Shown piece by piece: positions 26,578-34,603 of a DNA stretch of 42,333 nucleotides. The notes beneath the pieces are model-generated. The model had not been told where the DNA came from. It saw nothing but the letters and a program-made list of their open reading frames with translations, and made no database searches. The stretch lies in contig JAACCU010000006.1 in assembly GCA_009937405.1 (NCBI GenBank), forward strand, positions 1 to 42,333, in the 5' to 3' direction. Each line of letters opens with the position of its first letter. Positions within the stretch are counted from its first letter, which is position 1. The translations under genes and the position numbers were made by a program. Source of the DNA: Actinomycetota bacterium (GTDB lineage: Bacteria > Actinomycetota > Acidimicrobiia > Acidimicrobiales > Aldehydirespiratoraceae).

Positions 26578-29500
26578 ATGACGCCTCAATATCGCCGCCA
26601 ATCAGCCGATAAACGGGATGTGAGAAGCTTTGGATCGCGTCGGCATGAGCCGGAAGAATATTCGTCGGCCTGGCACCGAGAAGCGCTGGCGTTAATTGAG
26701 AAGTCGATAGAACGCCTCGAAAATCTCGATAGCGCCGACTTCGAGGCAGAGTTGACCAGCATCCTTCAGGAGTTCTCCGAAACAATCGGGGTCACTGCCA
26801 TGGTCGAATGCAATGGCACGGTCGGCGACGGTGTGCTCTGGTTTGATCCAGAGTCGACCAGCATCGACGAACTTCGTGCCTGGGTCGAAATGTTTGACGC
26901 CCTCCCGCAGGTCAACGCTATGACAACGCAGACGTCAGCCAACGGTCGCACGGCCGCCATCGTGCCGAACCCGCCTGGCTCGTTCGCTCGCTTCATGATG
27001 ATCCTCGCCTCCGAGAAGGACGGCATGACGGCGGACGCGGCCGGCCTCTGCGAATTGATGTCGCTGGCGGTGTCTTCGGCTCGCTGGCGTGCCGGTTCCT
27101 CTCGTGAGCCCGCCCCGGGGCGCGGCTTTTCAGAGCTTGTGACCTCAATCCTGAGAATCGAAGGCAATGGTGGCGATGATTCTGAGGCGCTTCGAGAAAT
27201 CTGCGAACTTGCGCGATCGTCCTTTGCCCTCGGCGTAGTCTCCTACTGGAGTGCTGACGGATCCATGTTCACGCTTCTGACGAAGGGTGTGAGGACTGCT
27301 GCCGGGTCCATCGACGACAATGCTCCCTCTGTCGAAGTTGATCTGGGCGCCAGCCGCGAACTGCTTGAAGCTGGGCACATGCTCGTCCCGCTGAGTTTCT
27401 TCGGTTCGAAGAACACGTTAGATCACCCCGCTGATGCGGTGGCGTTAATCGTGCCGACCTATGGGCCAGGTGGCGTGGAAGGCGTCGTCTCCTTGAGTAG
27501 CCCCAGTCATCGAGAGTGGAGCGACGTTGAGTTGAGGGTTGTGCATGCGATCGTGCCAAGCATCCAAAAGGTAGCGCGACGCGTTCACCCCCCTGTTAAC
27601 TCGTCGACTCTCGATGCTTTTAATCATGCGACGCGGCGTATTGGTGTGGCGGCCATGCAGATGGACTTCCAGGACGAGGAGGCCTTCCTAGGCGAGGTCA
27701 CGTCCACCATGATCGAGCTCTTCGGGCTCCGTGCCGCATCTGTATGGAAACAACGCGACGGCGAGATCGAGCGAACATATGCACGAGACGCTAATGGGCA
27801 CAAGAAAACCGGTGAGCGGCGGGTAAAGATTGATCTTGAATGGGTCGGCGGCATGTACGACCGTGGCTATGGGTTCGCAGACAAGGTCATATTCGCGGAA
27901 TCTGTAGACGTTCACATTGAGAATGGGCAGATACTGACCGTCCCGCTCACCGCGGACCGCAATGACCTCTGTTTGCTTGCCTTCGTCGGCGGAGGGCGCC
28001 AAGAATGGGGAAGCGTCGAAATTGATGGTGTAGTAGCGCTGGCGGCGGTTGTAGCGCAGACTCTCGTTCGGTTCGCGATAGGGCGGGCGGCTGCCGAACG
28101 CCTCCGGCTTGAGACGCTCTCGCACGAGATCGCCAACATGGCCGTCGCGGCGCAACGCGAAGACATCGATGACGTTTACCGCAAAATATTGGTTCGTATC
28201 ACCGACTTCTTTGGACTTTCCGAAGCGCAAGCATGGAGTTACCTAGACAACGGAGCCATCCTTCGTTCGGTGTACCGGCCCGATGGTCGAGGGCAGGTTG
28301 AGCCCGGGTTCTCGGCTCCAAACCCTATGCACATGCCTGAAAGAGGGTGGGCGGTCATTCGTCTGGGGCAACTCACCTACCCGTATCGACTGGACCCGCC
28401 CGATACGAAAATCCTTATGGTGTCGTATCGCCCTGGGCTTGCACCGCATGGCGTGTTGGTGTTCGTGGATCCACAAAATCGCGTCTGGAACGACGACGAG
28501 ATCAGCTATATGCAAGGCATTGCCGCCACGATTGGGCAACTCTGGGACCGAATGACGCTGGTCGAAGTCCTTAGTAGCCGCCTGCTCGAGCATCAGCGTC
28601 GGTCACAACAGATCCTGCACCAAATCACGGCGACCTTTATCGACTCGGCGACGCTCAACGTCAGCGAGGCAATGGTGGCTTCTTTGGAGCAAGTTCGCTC
28701 GTTCATCGATTGCGATTCGCTTGCTTTGTTCGAACTCGACCATGTAACGCTCCAAATCGAGTGCTCGCACGAGTCCACTCGCGACGGCCAGATGTTGCAG
28801 TCGCAGTACGCCCCGCTCAACCGTGACGACCCCGTCATTGCACGCGTTCTCGACCCTGCAGATGGCCCGAATTGGTCTATCGGTGAGCTATTCGGAACAG
28901 ATCACAACAGCGTTAACCTGCACGTCGCTCCGGTTGTGGCTGGTCGAGACATTCTTGCGCTGTCGGCGCTAGACCTCCAAGGCAACTCGTTGGATGAAGA
29001 GTCCGCTCGGATGTTGGCCTCGTTCACGGACATTCTCTCCCAGTTTCGCGCTCGCCTCGTGGTCGAGACAAATGTTCGTCTGAGGACTGAGGGCGACCGT
29101 CTGCTGAGAGAGGTTGCTAGCGATTTTGTAGCCCGTTCTGTTGAGAACGCCGACGAGGGCATCTATGAAGCCATGGAGAGAGTCGGTCAGCTTCATGCGT
29201 GTCGCTCAGTGGGACTGTGGGAGTTTAACGATGAGACAGGTGCAACCCGGCGGTTGGTTTGGATGGCCGACGGGATCGACGATTCTGAAGCCTCACCCGG
29301 CCGAGTAGAGGTTGACAATCCTGCGCTTAAATTTGCTAAGACCATCGAAACTGCGAAGTGGTTCGAGTCGCCTGCCGAACATTGGGGGGACTACACCGAT
29401 ACGGCGCGATTTCTTTGTGTCGCCCCGATACGCGAGGATGGGGAGGTCGTCGGCTGCTTCTCGAGCGAGACGTTTAGAGAGTCTGTCTCGACCGAGATGT

Positions 29501-31764
29501 GGAACGAGTCTGAGAGGTTGGGCGATCTCACCGTTCAGGAAGATCTGTTCGCTTCGCTCTCCGCGCTGGTCAGACAACTCTGGAAGCGCCTCGACGCCGA
29601 CCGGGCGCTGGGCATCGAGTTGGCGATGGCCGATCTTCTTCGCCAGTTGGCCACGTTCCTCACCGCTATCCCGGCCGAGGATTTTGGTGGCGACGAGCGG
29701 GCCCTTGGTTGGCTTGCCGACAAACTCGGCCTTGAGCACCTCTCTTTGTGGACGGGGGTTCTCGACCATGCGAACGTCACTGTGAGCCTGGCCGGCGCCT
29801 ATAGCTCAACGGGAGCGGTGATTTCAGATGATTTGAAACGCTTCGTTATCGGCATCGATGACCTCGAACTCAGCAGGTTGAAAAGCCCCGGAGTATGGGC
29901 GCCCGGTGAGGCTTGGTCCCGAGCCCAAGCCATGATCGAGTCGTTGGGCTATCGGGGTGACCGCCAAGCCGGGCTGGCTCGAAGCGAACAGTCCGAATCG
30001 GACAGCAACTATTTTATCTTTTCTCGCGACGGGTTCGAACCAATCACCGATTTCACGGTGTCGGTCCTCGATTCTGCGTTGGCGCTTGTGAGTCAGTATC
30101 TGGCTCGAGCGAGAGCGGAGCGTTCGCTGTTGACCTCGTTCGCTGCCGCGCCGATCGCTGTCAGTTTCCGTACCATGGAAATGACGTTCATCTCCTGCAA
30201 CGCCGCCTATGAACAACTCACCGGCCGCACGGCGAAGGAGATGGTGGGGACAGGCCTCGACCGTGTGGTGGTCCCCGAAGAGGTCGGCCCCATTCTCATC
30301 GAACTCGATCGTGACCTGGCCTCCGGCAAGATAGAGCGAGAGTCGAATTTCAAACGGCCTGACGGAACGACGCTTTGGGTCGATGTTCTGTCGACGGTGA
30401 CCACGGTCCCAGGTCAGACTGAGCCAGTCGTGATCACCTACGCCCAGGACAGGACCGAGCGGCGCCGCAGCCGGCAGCTCCTCGAATACCAGGCAAGCCA
30501 CGACGAACTGACCGGTCTGCCCAATCGCCGAGCCTTCGTCGACCAGACCAACACTGAACTCGCTCGGTCCAGCAAGTGCGCCGTGATCATGCTCGACCTC
30601 GACCGCTTCAAAGACGTCAACGATTTGCTCGGTCATAGTGCTGGCGATCAATTGCTGATCGCGTGTTCTGACCGCATCCGGCTTTCGCTGCGCCCGGGCG
30701 ATGCTGTAGCCCGGCTCGGCGGCGACGAATTCGCGGTCTTGTTGCGAGGGCCCGTCGATCCTGGTTCTGCCGGAGTCGTCGCAGAACGGTTGTTGCGTCT
30801 GCTGCGTGAGCCTGTCCGTATCGACAACGAAGAGGTACGCCCGTCCGCCAGTGTTGGCATCGCCATCCGTGAAGAGGGCGACAAGGTTGAGGATCTCCTA
30901 CGCTACGCCGACGCCGCCATGTACGAGGCAAAGGGTCTCGGCCGTGACCAGTGGGTTTGCTTCGATCAGCGGATGCGTGAAGCAGCCATTGTGCGCCTCC
31001 AGACGGAAACCGATCTTGGCCGAGCGGTCGAAAACGGCCAACTCGAAGTGTACTACCAGCCTGAATTCGATCTGAGAACAGGCGCCATCGTCGGCGCTGA
31101 AGCACTCCTCCGCTGGATCCACCCGGAACAGGGGGTCGTGCCCGCCAGCGGTTTCCTCAGTATCGCTGAGGAAACCGGACTCATTGTCAGCCTTGGCCGC
31201 TGGGCACTCGGTCAAGCCACTATGCAAGCCGCGGAGTGGCTCGCTCAGGGTCACGACATGGTTATACGTGTCAACATTTCTGCTCGCCAGCTCCGCAATG
31301 CATTGGTCGGGGAGGTGCAGGAGGCGCTCGCCGCAGCGAACCTGCCCACCCACCGACTATGCCTGGAGTTGACCGAGACCACGATCATGGATGATGTGGA
31401 CGGGTCCGCTCAGGTTCTCCAGCAGCTCCGTAAAATGGGCGTGAAGATCGCCGTCGACGATTTCGGCACCGGATACTCGTCCCTCCCATCTCTGAAGCGG
31501 TTACCTCTCGACATCTTGAAGATTGATCGAGCAATCGTCGCTGGTGTCAGCGTCGACCTCGACAACACCGACATCATGCGCTCAATTGTTGGGCTTGCGG
31601 AGATCTTGGGCCTTGACGTTGTGGCCGAAGGCATCGAGAATGAGAGCCAATTAGCTGAGCTTGTTCGGCTCGGTTGCCACCGTGGACAGGGCTTCCATGC
31701 GGGCCGCCCCGCTCCGGCTAACGAGATCGACCTGCTTCTCGGGATGGCCGGTCGGTTGGAATAG
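26578..31764 (+). CDS. Giant multi-GAF - PAS - GGDEF - EAL c-di-GMP protein (1728 residues)
   Basis: A cytosolic signalling protein with no membrane segment. About seven GAF-like modules of 150-170 residues fill positions 35-1180. They are joined by charged helices such as RAAAERLRLETLSHEIANM, TNVRLRTEGDRLLREVASD and DRALGIELAMADLLRQLA. A PAS domain follows (about 1181-1300). GGDEF is canonical at 1381-1385, with an I-site RPGD five residues before it. The EAL domain has EALLRW from 1508, then ELTETTIMDD, DDFGTGYSSL and AEGIE, so phosphodiesterase activity looks possible too. It begins 12 bp after the VWA stop and is probably co-transcribed. The ATG at 26578 has only a weak Shine-Dalgarno. 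Signals for the GAF modules are unknown. Domain counts are by eye. Confidence 0.9.
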   Translation: MTPQYRRQSADKRDVRSFGSRRHEPEEYSSAWHREALALIEKSIERLENLDSADFEAELTSILQEFSETIGVTAMVECNGTVGDGVLWFDPESTSIDELRAWVEMFDALPQVNAMTTQTSANGRTAAIVPNPPGSFARFMMILASEKDGMTADAAGLCELMSLAVSSARWRAGSSREPAPGRGFSELVTSILRIEGNGGDDSEALREICELARSSFALGVVSYWSADGSMFTLLTKGVRTAAGSIDDNAPSVEVDLGASRELLEAGHMLVPLSFFGSKNTLDHPADAVALIVPTYGPGGVEGVVSLSSPSHREWSDVELRVVHAIVPSIQKVARRVHPPVNSSTLDAFNHATRRIGVAAMQMDFQDEEAFLGEVTSTMIELFGLRAASVWKQRDGEIERTYARDANGHKKTGERRVKIDLEWVGGMYDRGYGFADKVIFAESVDVHIENGQILTVPLTADRNDLCLLAFVGGGRQEWGSVEIDGVVALAAVVAQTLVRFAIGRAAAERLRLETLSHEIANMAVAAQREDIDDVYRKILVRITDFFGLSEAQAWSYLDNGAILRSVYRPDGRGQVEPGFSAPNPMHMPERGWAVIRLGQLTYPYRLDPPDTKILMVSYRPGLAPHGVLVFVDPQNRVWNDDEISYMQGIAATIGQLWDRMTLVEVLSSRLLEHQRRSQQILHQITATFIDSATLNVSEAMVASLEQVRSFIDCDSLALFELDHVTLQIECSHESTRDGQMLQSQYAPLNRDDPVIARVLDPADGPNWSIGELFGTDHNSVNLHVAPVVAGRDILALSALDLQGNSLDEESARMLASFTDILSQFRARLVVETNVRLRTEGDRLLREVASDFVARSVENADEGIYEAMERVGQLHACRSVGLWEFNDETGATRRLVWMADGIDDSEASPGRVEVDNPALKFAKTIETAKWFESPAEHWGDYTDTARFLCVAPIREDGEVVGCFSSETFRESVSTEMWNESERLGDLTVQEDLFASLSALVRQLWKRLDADRALGIELAMADLLRQLATFLTAIPAEDFGGDERALGWLADKLGLEHLSLWTGVLDHANVTVSLAGAYSSTGAVISDDLKRFVIGIDDLELSRLKSPGVWAPGEAWSRAQAMIESLGYRGDRQAGLARSEQSESDSNYFIFSRDGFEPITDFTVSVLDSALALVSQYLARARAERSLLTSFAAAPIAVSFRTMEMTFISCNAAYEQLTGRTAKEMVGTGLDRVVVPEEVGPILIELDRDLASGKIERESNFKRPDGTTLWVDVLSTVTTVPGQTEPVVITYAQDRTERRRSRQLLEYQASHDELTGLPNRRAFVDQTNTELARSSKCAVIMLDLDRFKDVNDLLGHSAGDQLLIACSDRIRLSLRPGDAVARLGGDEFAVLLRGPVDPGSAGVVAERLLRLLREPVRIDNEEVRPSASVGIAIREEGDKVEDLLRYADAAMYEAKGLGRDQWVCFDQRMREAAIVRLQTETDLGRAVENGQLEVYYQPEFDLRTGAIVGAEALLRWIHPEQGVVPASGFLSIAEETGLIVSLGRWALGQATMQAAEWLAQGHDMVIRVNISARQLRNALVGEVQEALAAANLPTHRLCLELTETTIMDDVDGSAQVLQQLRKMGVKIAVDDFGTGYSSLPSLKRLPLDILKIDRAIVAGVSVDLDNTDIMRSIVGLAEILGLDVVAEGIENESQLAELVRLGCHRGQGFHAGRPAPANEIDLLLGMAGRLE

Positions 31765-31821
31765 CTCGTCTTCGTTGAAAAATAAGGGGTCCCGCCCTTT
31801 ACAACATGGTGATTACAGTGG

Positions 31822-31831
31822 TGTAATTACA
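31822..31831. promoter_or_regulatory. AT-rich palindrome upstream of whiB
   Basis: TGTAATTACA is a perfect 10-bp palindrome in the 131-bp leader of the first whiB gene. ATTACA also occurs a few bases before it (gattacagtgg). The patch is markedly AT-rich compared with its surroundings. Operator or promoter core are both possible. Confidence 0.3.
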
Positions 31832-31895
31832 TAAGTGGCAACGGGCGGAGGAGATTCGGGTTCGGATCTCTTGCGTTGCTATTTGGAGGACTCAC

Positions 31896-32189
31896 ATGGC
31901 CATTTATCACGAAACCGATAGCGAAGAGAAGTCCTGGCAGGACTACGCCAACTGTCTCGGCGTTGACCCTGACCTGTTCTTCCCCGAGCGGGGGGCCTCT
32001 ACTCGAGAGGCGAAAGAGGTGTGTCGCGGCTGTGTCGTGCGTGAAGACTGCCTTGAATATGCGCTGCAAAACGGCGAGAAGTTTGGCATTTGGGGTGGGA
32101 TGAGCGAGCGTGAACGCCGCCGCATCCGCCGCCAGCGTGCCCTCGCTCGTGTCGCTGCGGCTGCCCAGGTCGACACATTCTCCGCATAG
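31896..32189 (+). CDS. WhiB-family iron-sulfur regulator (first copy)
   Basis: A 97-residue WhiB-like protein that binds [4Fe-4S] through Cys20, Cys43, Cys46 and Cys52 (spacing CX22CX2CX5C) and acts with the primary sigma factor in actinobacterial gene control. The G-[IV]-W-G-G turn is GIWGG, followed by the basic tail SERERRRIRRQRALAR that contacts DNA. It looks closest to the WhiB1/WhiB2 type, but I would not assign a subfamily. The ATG has a strong ggagg Shine-Dalgarno at 31885-31889. A hairpin follows the stop. It stands upstream of tatA and the ECF sigma gene. Confidence 0.95.
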   Translation: MAIYHETDSEEKSWQDYANCLGVDPDLFFPERGASTREAKEVCRGCVVREDCLEYALQNGEKFGIWGGMSERERRRIRRQRALARVAAAAQVDTFSA

Positions 32190-32204
32190 GTGAAACTGGC
32201 TATA

Positions 32205-32220
32205 CGGACTGAAGAGTCCG
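32205..32220 (+). terminator. Hairpin after whiB, possible terminator
   Basis: CGGACT-GAAG-AGTCCG is a perfect six-base-pair stem with a GAAG tetraloop, 15 bases beyond the whiB stop. It is followed by ggcctcatg and not by a T-run, so termination would be partial or assisted. Confidence 0.45.
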
Positions 32221-32250
32221 GGCCTCATGCGACCTTTATAAAGCTTGCGC

Positions 32251-32256
32251 TATGAT
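32251..32256 (+). promoter_or_regulatory. Possible -10 element for a leaderless tatA transcript
   Basis: TATGAT lies eight bases before ATG 32264, placing the transcription start at or next to that ATG. The more upstream ATG at 32252 is inside the hexamer. No good -35 element is visible, which is common for actinobacterial promoters. Confidence 0.35.
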
Positions 32257-32263
32257 CGCGTTC

Positions 32264-32458
32264 ATGGGCAGCCTTTCCAGCAGTGAACTTCTTATTATTC
32301 TTCTGATCATTTTGCTGATCTTCGGCGGTGCGAAGCTGCCGAAGCTGGCTCGATCACTTGGCCAAGCACAGAAGGAATTCAAGACCGGCCTTAGCGAAAG
32401 CCAGTCTGACGAGAACGCGTCTGACAAGGGCGCGTCTGACAAGGCCGGCGACGCCTGA
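32264..32458 (+). CDS. tatA: Sec-independent translocase TatA/E subunit
   Basis: A 64-residue component of the twin-arginine protein export channel. A short N-terminal membrane helix (ELLIILLIILLIFG) is followed by the hinge FGGAKLPKLARSLGQ and an amphipathic helix AQKEFKTGL, then a polar tail. FG-x-x-KLP-x-LAR-x-x-G is the TatA pattern. I favour ATG 32264 because MGSLSSSELL matches typical TatA starts and a TATGAT element sits just upstream; ATG 32252 would add four residues. The tail contains a 15-bp tandem repeat giving ASDKGASDK. In mycobacteria a tat gene also lies in the sigE-rseA-htrA neighbourhood, so its place beside an ECF sigma gene here is not random. Confidence 0.88.
   Translation: MGSLSSSELLIILLIILLIFGGAKLPKLARSLGQAQKEFKTGLSESQSDENASDKGASDKAGDA
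32416..32444 (+). repeat. Short tandem repeat in the tatA tail
   Basis: The 14-base unit cgcgtctgacaagg occurs twice with a 15-base period. A diverged third copy (agtctgacgag) precedes it. It encodes the disordered ASDKGASDK end of TatA and keeps the frame. Confidence 0.7.
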
Positions 32459-32506
32459 TCGTCGGCACTGCATATAAGTCCGATAGTCCCTGCCGGCGCT
32501 GAACTG

Positions 32507-33028
32507 ATGGCTGACAAGGCAGGCCGAATCCCAGAACCCGGTGTCCCGACATGGGACGGGATCGCCCGCGATCACCTCGGATTTATGTATTCCGTCGCCT
32601 ATCGGCTGGCGGGGAACCAATCCGACGCCGAAGACGTTGTGCAAGAAGCGCTCCTCCGCGTGAAACGTGGTTTGGAGAGCTACACCCCCGGCTCTCTTCA
32701 GGGATGGCTTGCCCGCATCGTGACGAACGTATTCCTCGACGAAACCCGGCGCAGAAAGCGCCGGCCCCAGACTCACCTCCCGGATGATCCGGATCGTGTG
32801 CTCGCCGGCGCGCCTGGCGCCGATGAAGCACTGGCGATGGAAACGTTGCCTGATCATCTCCAGAGAGCGATCGCGTCGCTCCCCGAAGAATTCCGTACCG
32901 CAGTCGTACTTTGCGATGTTGCCGGGCTCAGCTACGCAGAGATCGCCGAACAGCGCGGTGTCCCCGTCGGGACTGTGCGCTCCCGAATCCATCGAGGAAG
33001 GCTCCAACTTCGGGAGGTGTTGTCGTGA
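32507..33028 (+). CDS. ECF-type RNA polymerase sigma factor
   Basis: A 173-residue extracytoplasmic-function sigma factor. Region 2 is FMYSVAYRLAGNQSDAEDVVQEALLRV with the usual GWLARIVTNVFLDETRRRKRR. Region 4 is LQRAIASLPEEFRTAVVLCDVAGLSYAEIAEQ followed by the helix-turn-helix GVPVGTVRSRIHRGRLQL. It resembles the SigE/RpoE group that controls envelope stress. Its TGA stop overlaps the GTG start of the anti-sigma gene (GTGA), so the two are made in step. Its own promoter would lie in the 48 bp after tatA, or it is read through from tatA. Confidence 0.93.
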   Translation: MADKAGRIPEPGVPTWDGIARDHLGFMYSVAYRLAGNQSDAEDVVQEALLRVKRGLESYTPGSLQGWLARIVTNVFLDETRRRKRRPQTHLPDDPDRVLAGAPGADEALAMETLPDHLQRAIASLPEEFRTAVVLCDVAGLSYAEIAEQRGVPVGTVRSRIHRGRLQLREVLS

Positions 33029-33864
33029 ACATTGACGACGACCGCCTGAGCGCCTACCTCGACGACGAGCTCGCCTCCGCTGAACGGGACGAGGTCGATA
33101 CCGCGCTCGCTTCCGATCCGGCCGTGCAATCGCTGCTCGCCGAACTCGCCGAGATGAAGGCGGTGTTCGGTAGTTCGATGATCGAGCCTTCAAGAACGTC
33201 CATCAATCGCATGATCGGGGCCGTCGAACGAGCTGACGAGCCAAATCCGTTGGCCCCCTCATCAGTTGTCGACAGCGCCTCTCGCCGACGGGTGCCGACC
33301 TTCGCCGCTATCGCAGCGTCAGTCGTGATCATCGCCAGCGTGGTTGGTGGCGTCGGCGGGACCGCCTCGATCCCTGCGATTGGTGACCTTGTCGCCCGTC
33401 ACGAAGCAGCAGCATCAGTTCTTGACTCGGGGGCAGAGTTGGCGATGAACGACGATGCGATGCACGAGATGATGGACGAAGGTCCATCAATACCGGACGT
33501 GCTTGATCTGACCTACGCCGATCAAGATGGCTCGCTCGTGCACGCTGTCTTCGAATCGCCCGACGGTGTACTGCTCTCGCTCTTCCGCCAAGACGGTGAC
33601 GCTGACCTCAATGAGATCGGCACCGAAATGGGGACCGGGGAGATCATCGACATGGGTGGCCATGAGATGTGGGCCAGCGATATGGGTGAAACCCATGTCG
33701 CCGTCATCGACGGCGACGGTTTCACCTGGACCATCATTGGTAATGCCGAGGCCGATCACATGATGATCATGATGTCGGACCTGCCGGGGCGCTCGCCCAG
33801 TATTGGTGAGCGCATCGGCGACGTTGCCGACGCGATCATCCGTCCTTTCCGTCTCGGAAACTGA
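33025..33864 (+). CDS. Membrane-bound anti-sigma factor, zinc-free, Met/His-rich outer domain
   Basis: A presumed anti-sigma factor for the preceding sigma gene, from its overlap (GTGA) and layout. The N-terminal cytosolic region (1-50, DDDRLSAYLDDELASAERDEV) has the helical anti-sigma look. It has no His/Cys zinc ligands; I see no Cys in the protein. One membrane helix spans about 92-113, followed by about 165 extracytoplasmic residues rich in Met, His and Asp: AMHEMMDEG, GGHEMWASDMGETH and DHMMIMMSD. This composition recalls copper- or silver-binding segments, so metal sensing is possible but unproven. The GTG start at 33025 has a gggagg Shine-Dalgarno. The stop is 12 bp from the convergent second whiB. 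Confidence 0.8.
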   Translation: MNIDDDRLSAYLDDELASAERDEVDTALASDPAVQSLLAELAEMKAVFGSSMIEPSRTSINRMIGAVERADEPNPLAPSSVVDSASRRRVPTFAAIAASVVIIASVVGGVGGTASIPAIGDLVARHEAAASVLDSGAELAMNDDAMHEMMDEGPSIPDVLDLTYADQDGSLVHAVFESPDGVLLSLFRQDGDADLNEIGTEMGTGEIIDMGGHEMWASDMGETHVAVIDGDGFTWTIIGNAEADHMMIMMSDLPGRSPSIGERIGDVADAIIRPFRLGN

Positions 33865-33876
33865 TTTTCGCAGAGG

Positions 33877-34113
33877 CTACGCAGCAGTCGCCAGCCGGCG
33901 CGCCCGCAGAATGCGGCGCCTCTGACGCTCAGAGCAGCCGCCCCACACGCCATGATCGATGCGGTTTCGCAACGCGTATTCCAGGCAGCGTTCCTGCATC
34001 GGGCATCCGTCGCAAATCTTCTTTGCAACTTCGACACCGACCCCATCAGAGGGGAAGAAGGTGTCAGGGTGTTGAGCGGCGCAGTTGCCTTTTGCCATCC
34101 ATTTGGTGTCCAT
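33877..34113 (-). CDS. WhiB-family iron-sulfur regulator (second copy)
   Basis: A 78-residue compact WhiB protein with all four cluster ligands: Cys11, Cys34, Cys37 and Cys43. The turn motif is GVWGG and a basic C-terminus (SERQRRRILRARR) follows. It differs enough from the first copy 1.9 kb away that the two are not recent duplicates. The start has a strong aaggag Shine-Dalgarno (34120-34125 on the minus strand). A GC-rich hairpin and a 12-bp palindrome lie in the leader. It is convergent with the anti-sigma gene. Confidence 0.93.
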   Translation of the reverse strand: MDTKWMAKGNCAAQHPDTFFPSDGVGVEVAKKICDGCPMQERCLEYALRNRIDHGVWGGCSERQRRRILRARRLATAA

Positions 34114-34129
34114 TCGGATCTCCTTGGTT

Positions 34130-34149
34130 GGGCCGCCGCCCAGCGGCCC
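34130..34149 (-). promoter_or_regulatory. Leader hairpin just upstream of the second whiB Shine-Dalgarno
   Basis: GGGCCGC and GCGGCCC pair perfectly (7 bp, six-base loop), ending four bases from the Shine-Dalgarno. If transcribed, it would sit in the 5' leader where it could influence ribosome access. Confidence 0.35.
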
Positions 34150-34168
34150 GCTTCGTGCGTGGTAGTAG

Positions 34169-34194
34169 TACGCCCAGATCTGGGGTAAAGTTCC
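34169..34194 (-). promoter_or_regulatory. Possible ECF-type promoter with a central 12-bp palindrome, second whiB
   Basis: On the minus strand GGAAC (34194-34190) is followed after 18 bases by GTA, close to the GGAAT-N18-GTT form of SigR/SigH-like ECF promoters. The spacer contains CCCAGATCTGGG (34173-34184), a perfect palindrome well placed as an operator. The two signals support each other, but neither is conclusive. Confidence 0.35.
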
Positions 34195-34309
34195 CGTAAA
34201 GCGTCTATCGGCTCATTCGCTTCACAATCCTGAGAACCCTTTCCCGACAATTCCACGACCCCGAGATCGTCGGTATCAAGCGGAATCCAGAGCACTACAC
34301 TTGGATTTC

Positions 34310-34594
34310 ATGACGGATACCCCAGAAGTCGCAGTCGAGGAACCCCCGATCGGGCAGGCAACTATCGTCTACCTCGGCCCCTCGGCCCCCCATTGGGAAA
34401 TTCGCCCGGTTTTCGGCGAACGAGCGGTCATGGACTCGTTCCGTGACCGAATAAATGCGCGTCTTTTGCTGCTGCCGCCCCACGATCCCCAATTTCGACG
34501 CAATCGTGAACGTGTTAACCGCGATGGTGAACGCGAAAATATTCTTGTCGAATGGGACCTCGGCTACCCCGAGGACGATGGGTCCCAAGGCTGA
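34310..34594 (+). CDS. Small protein of unknown function heading the polyphosphate operon
   Basis: A 94-residue soluble protein that I do not recognise. After an acidic start (TDTPEVAVEEPP) it has a hydrophobic strand ATIVYLGPSAPHWEIRPVFGE, a central RDRINARLLLLPPHD, and an Arg-rich segment RRNRERVNRDGERENILVEW. No cysteines, signal peptide or membrane helix are visible. ATG 34310 is preferred over TTG 34301. The stop is 9 bp before the ROK kinase start, so it is very probably the first gene of that operon. Confidence 0.65.
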   Translation: MTDTPEVAVEEPPIGQATIVYLGPSAPHWEIRPVFGERAVMDSFRDRINARLLLLPPHDPQFRRNRERVNRDGERENILVEWDLGYPEDDGSQG

Positions 34595-34603
34595 ACTTCG
34601 GCT

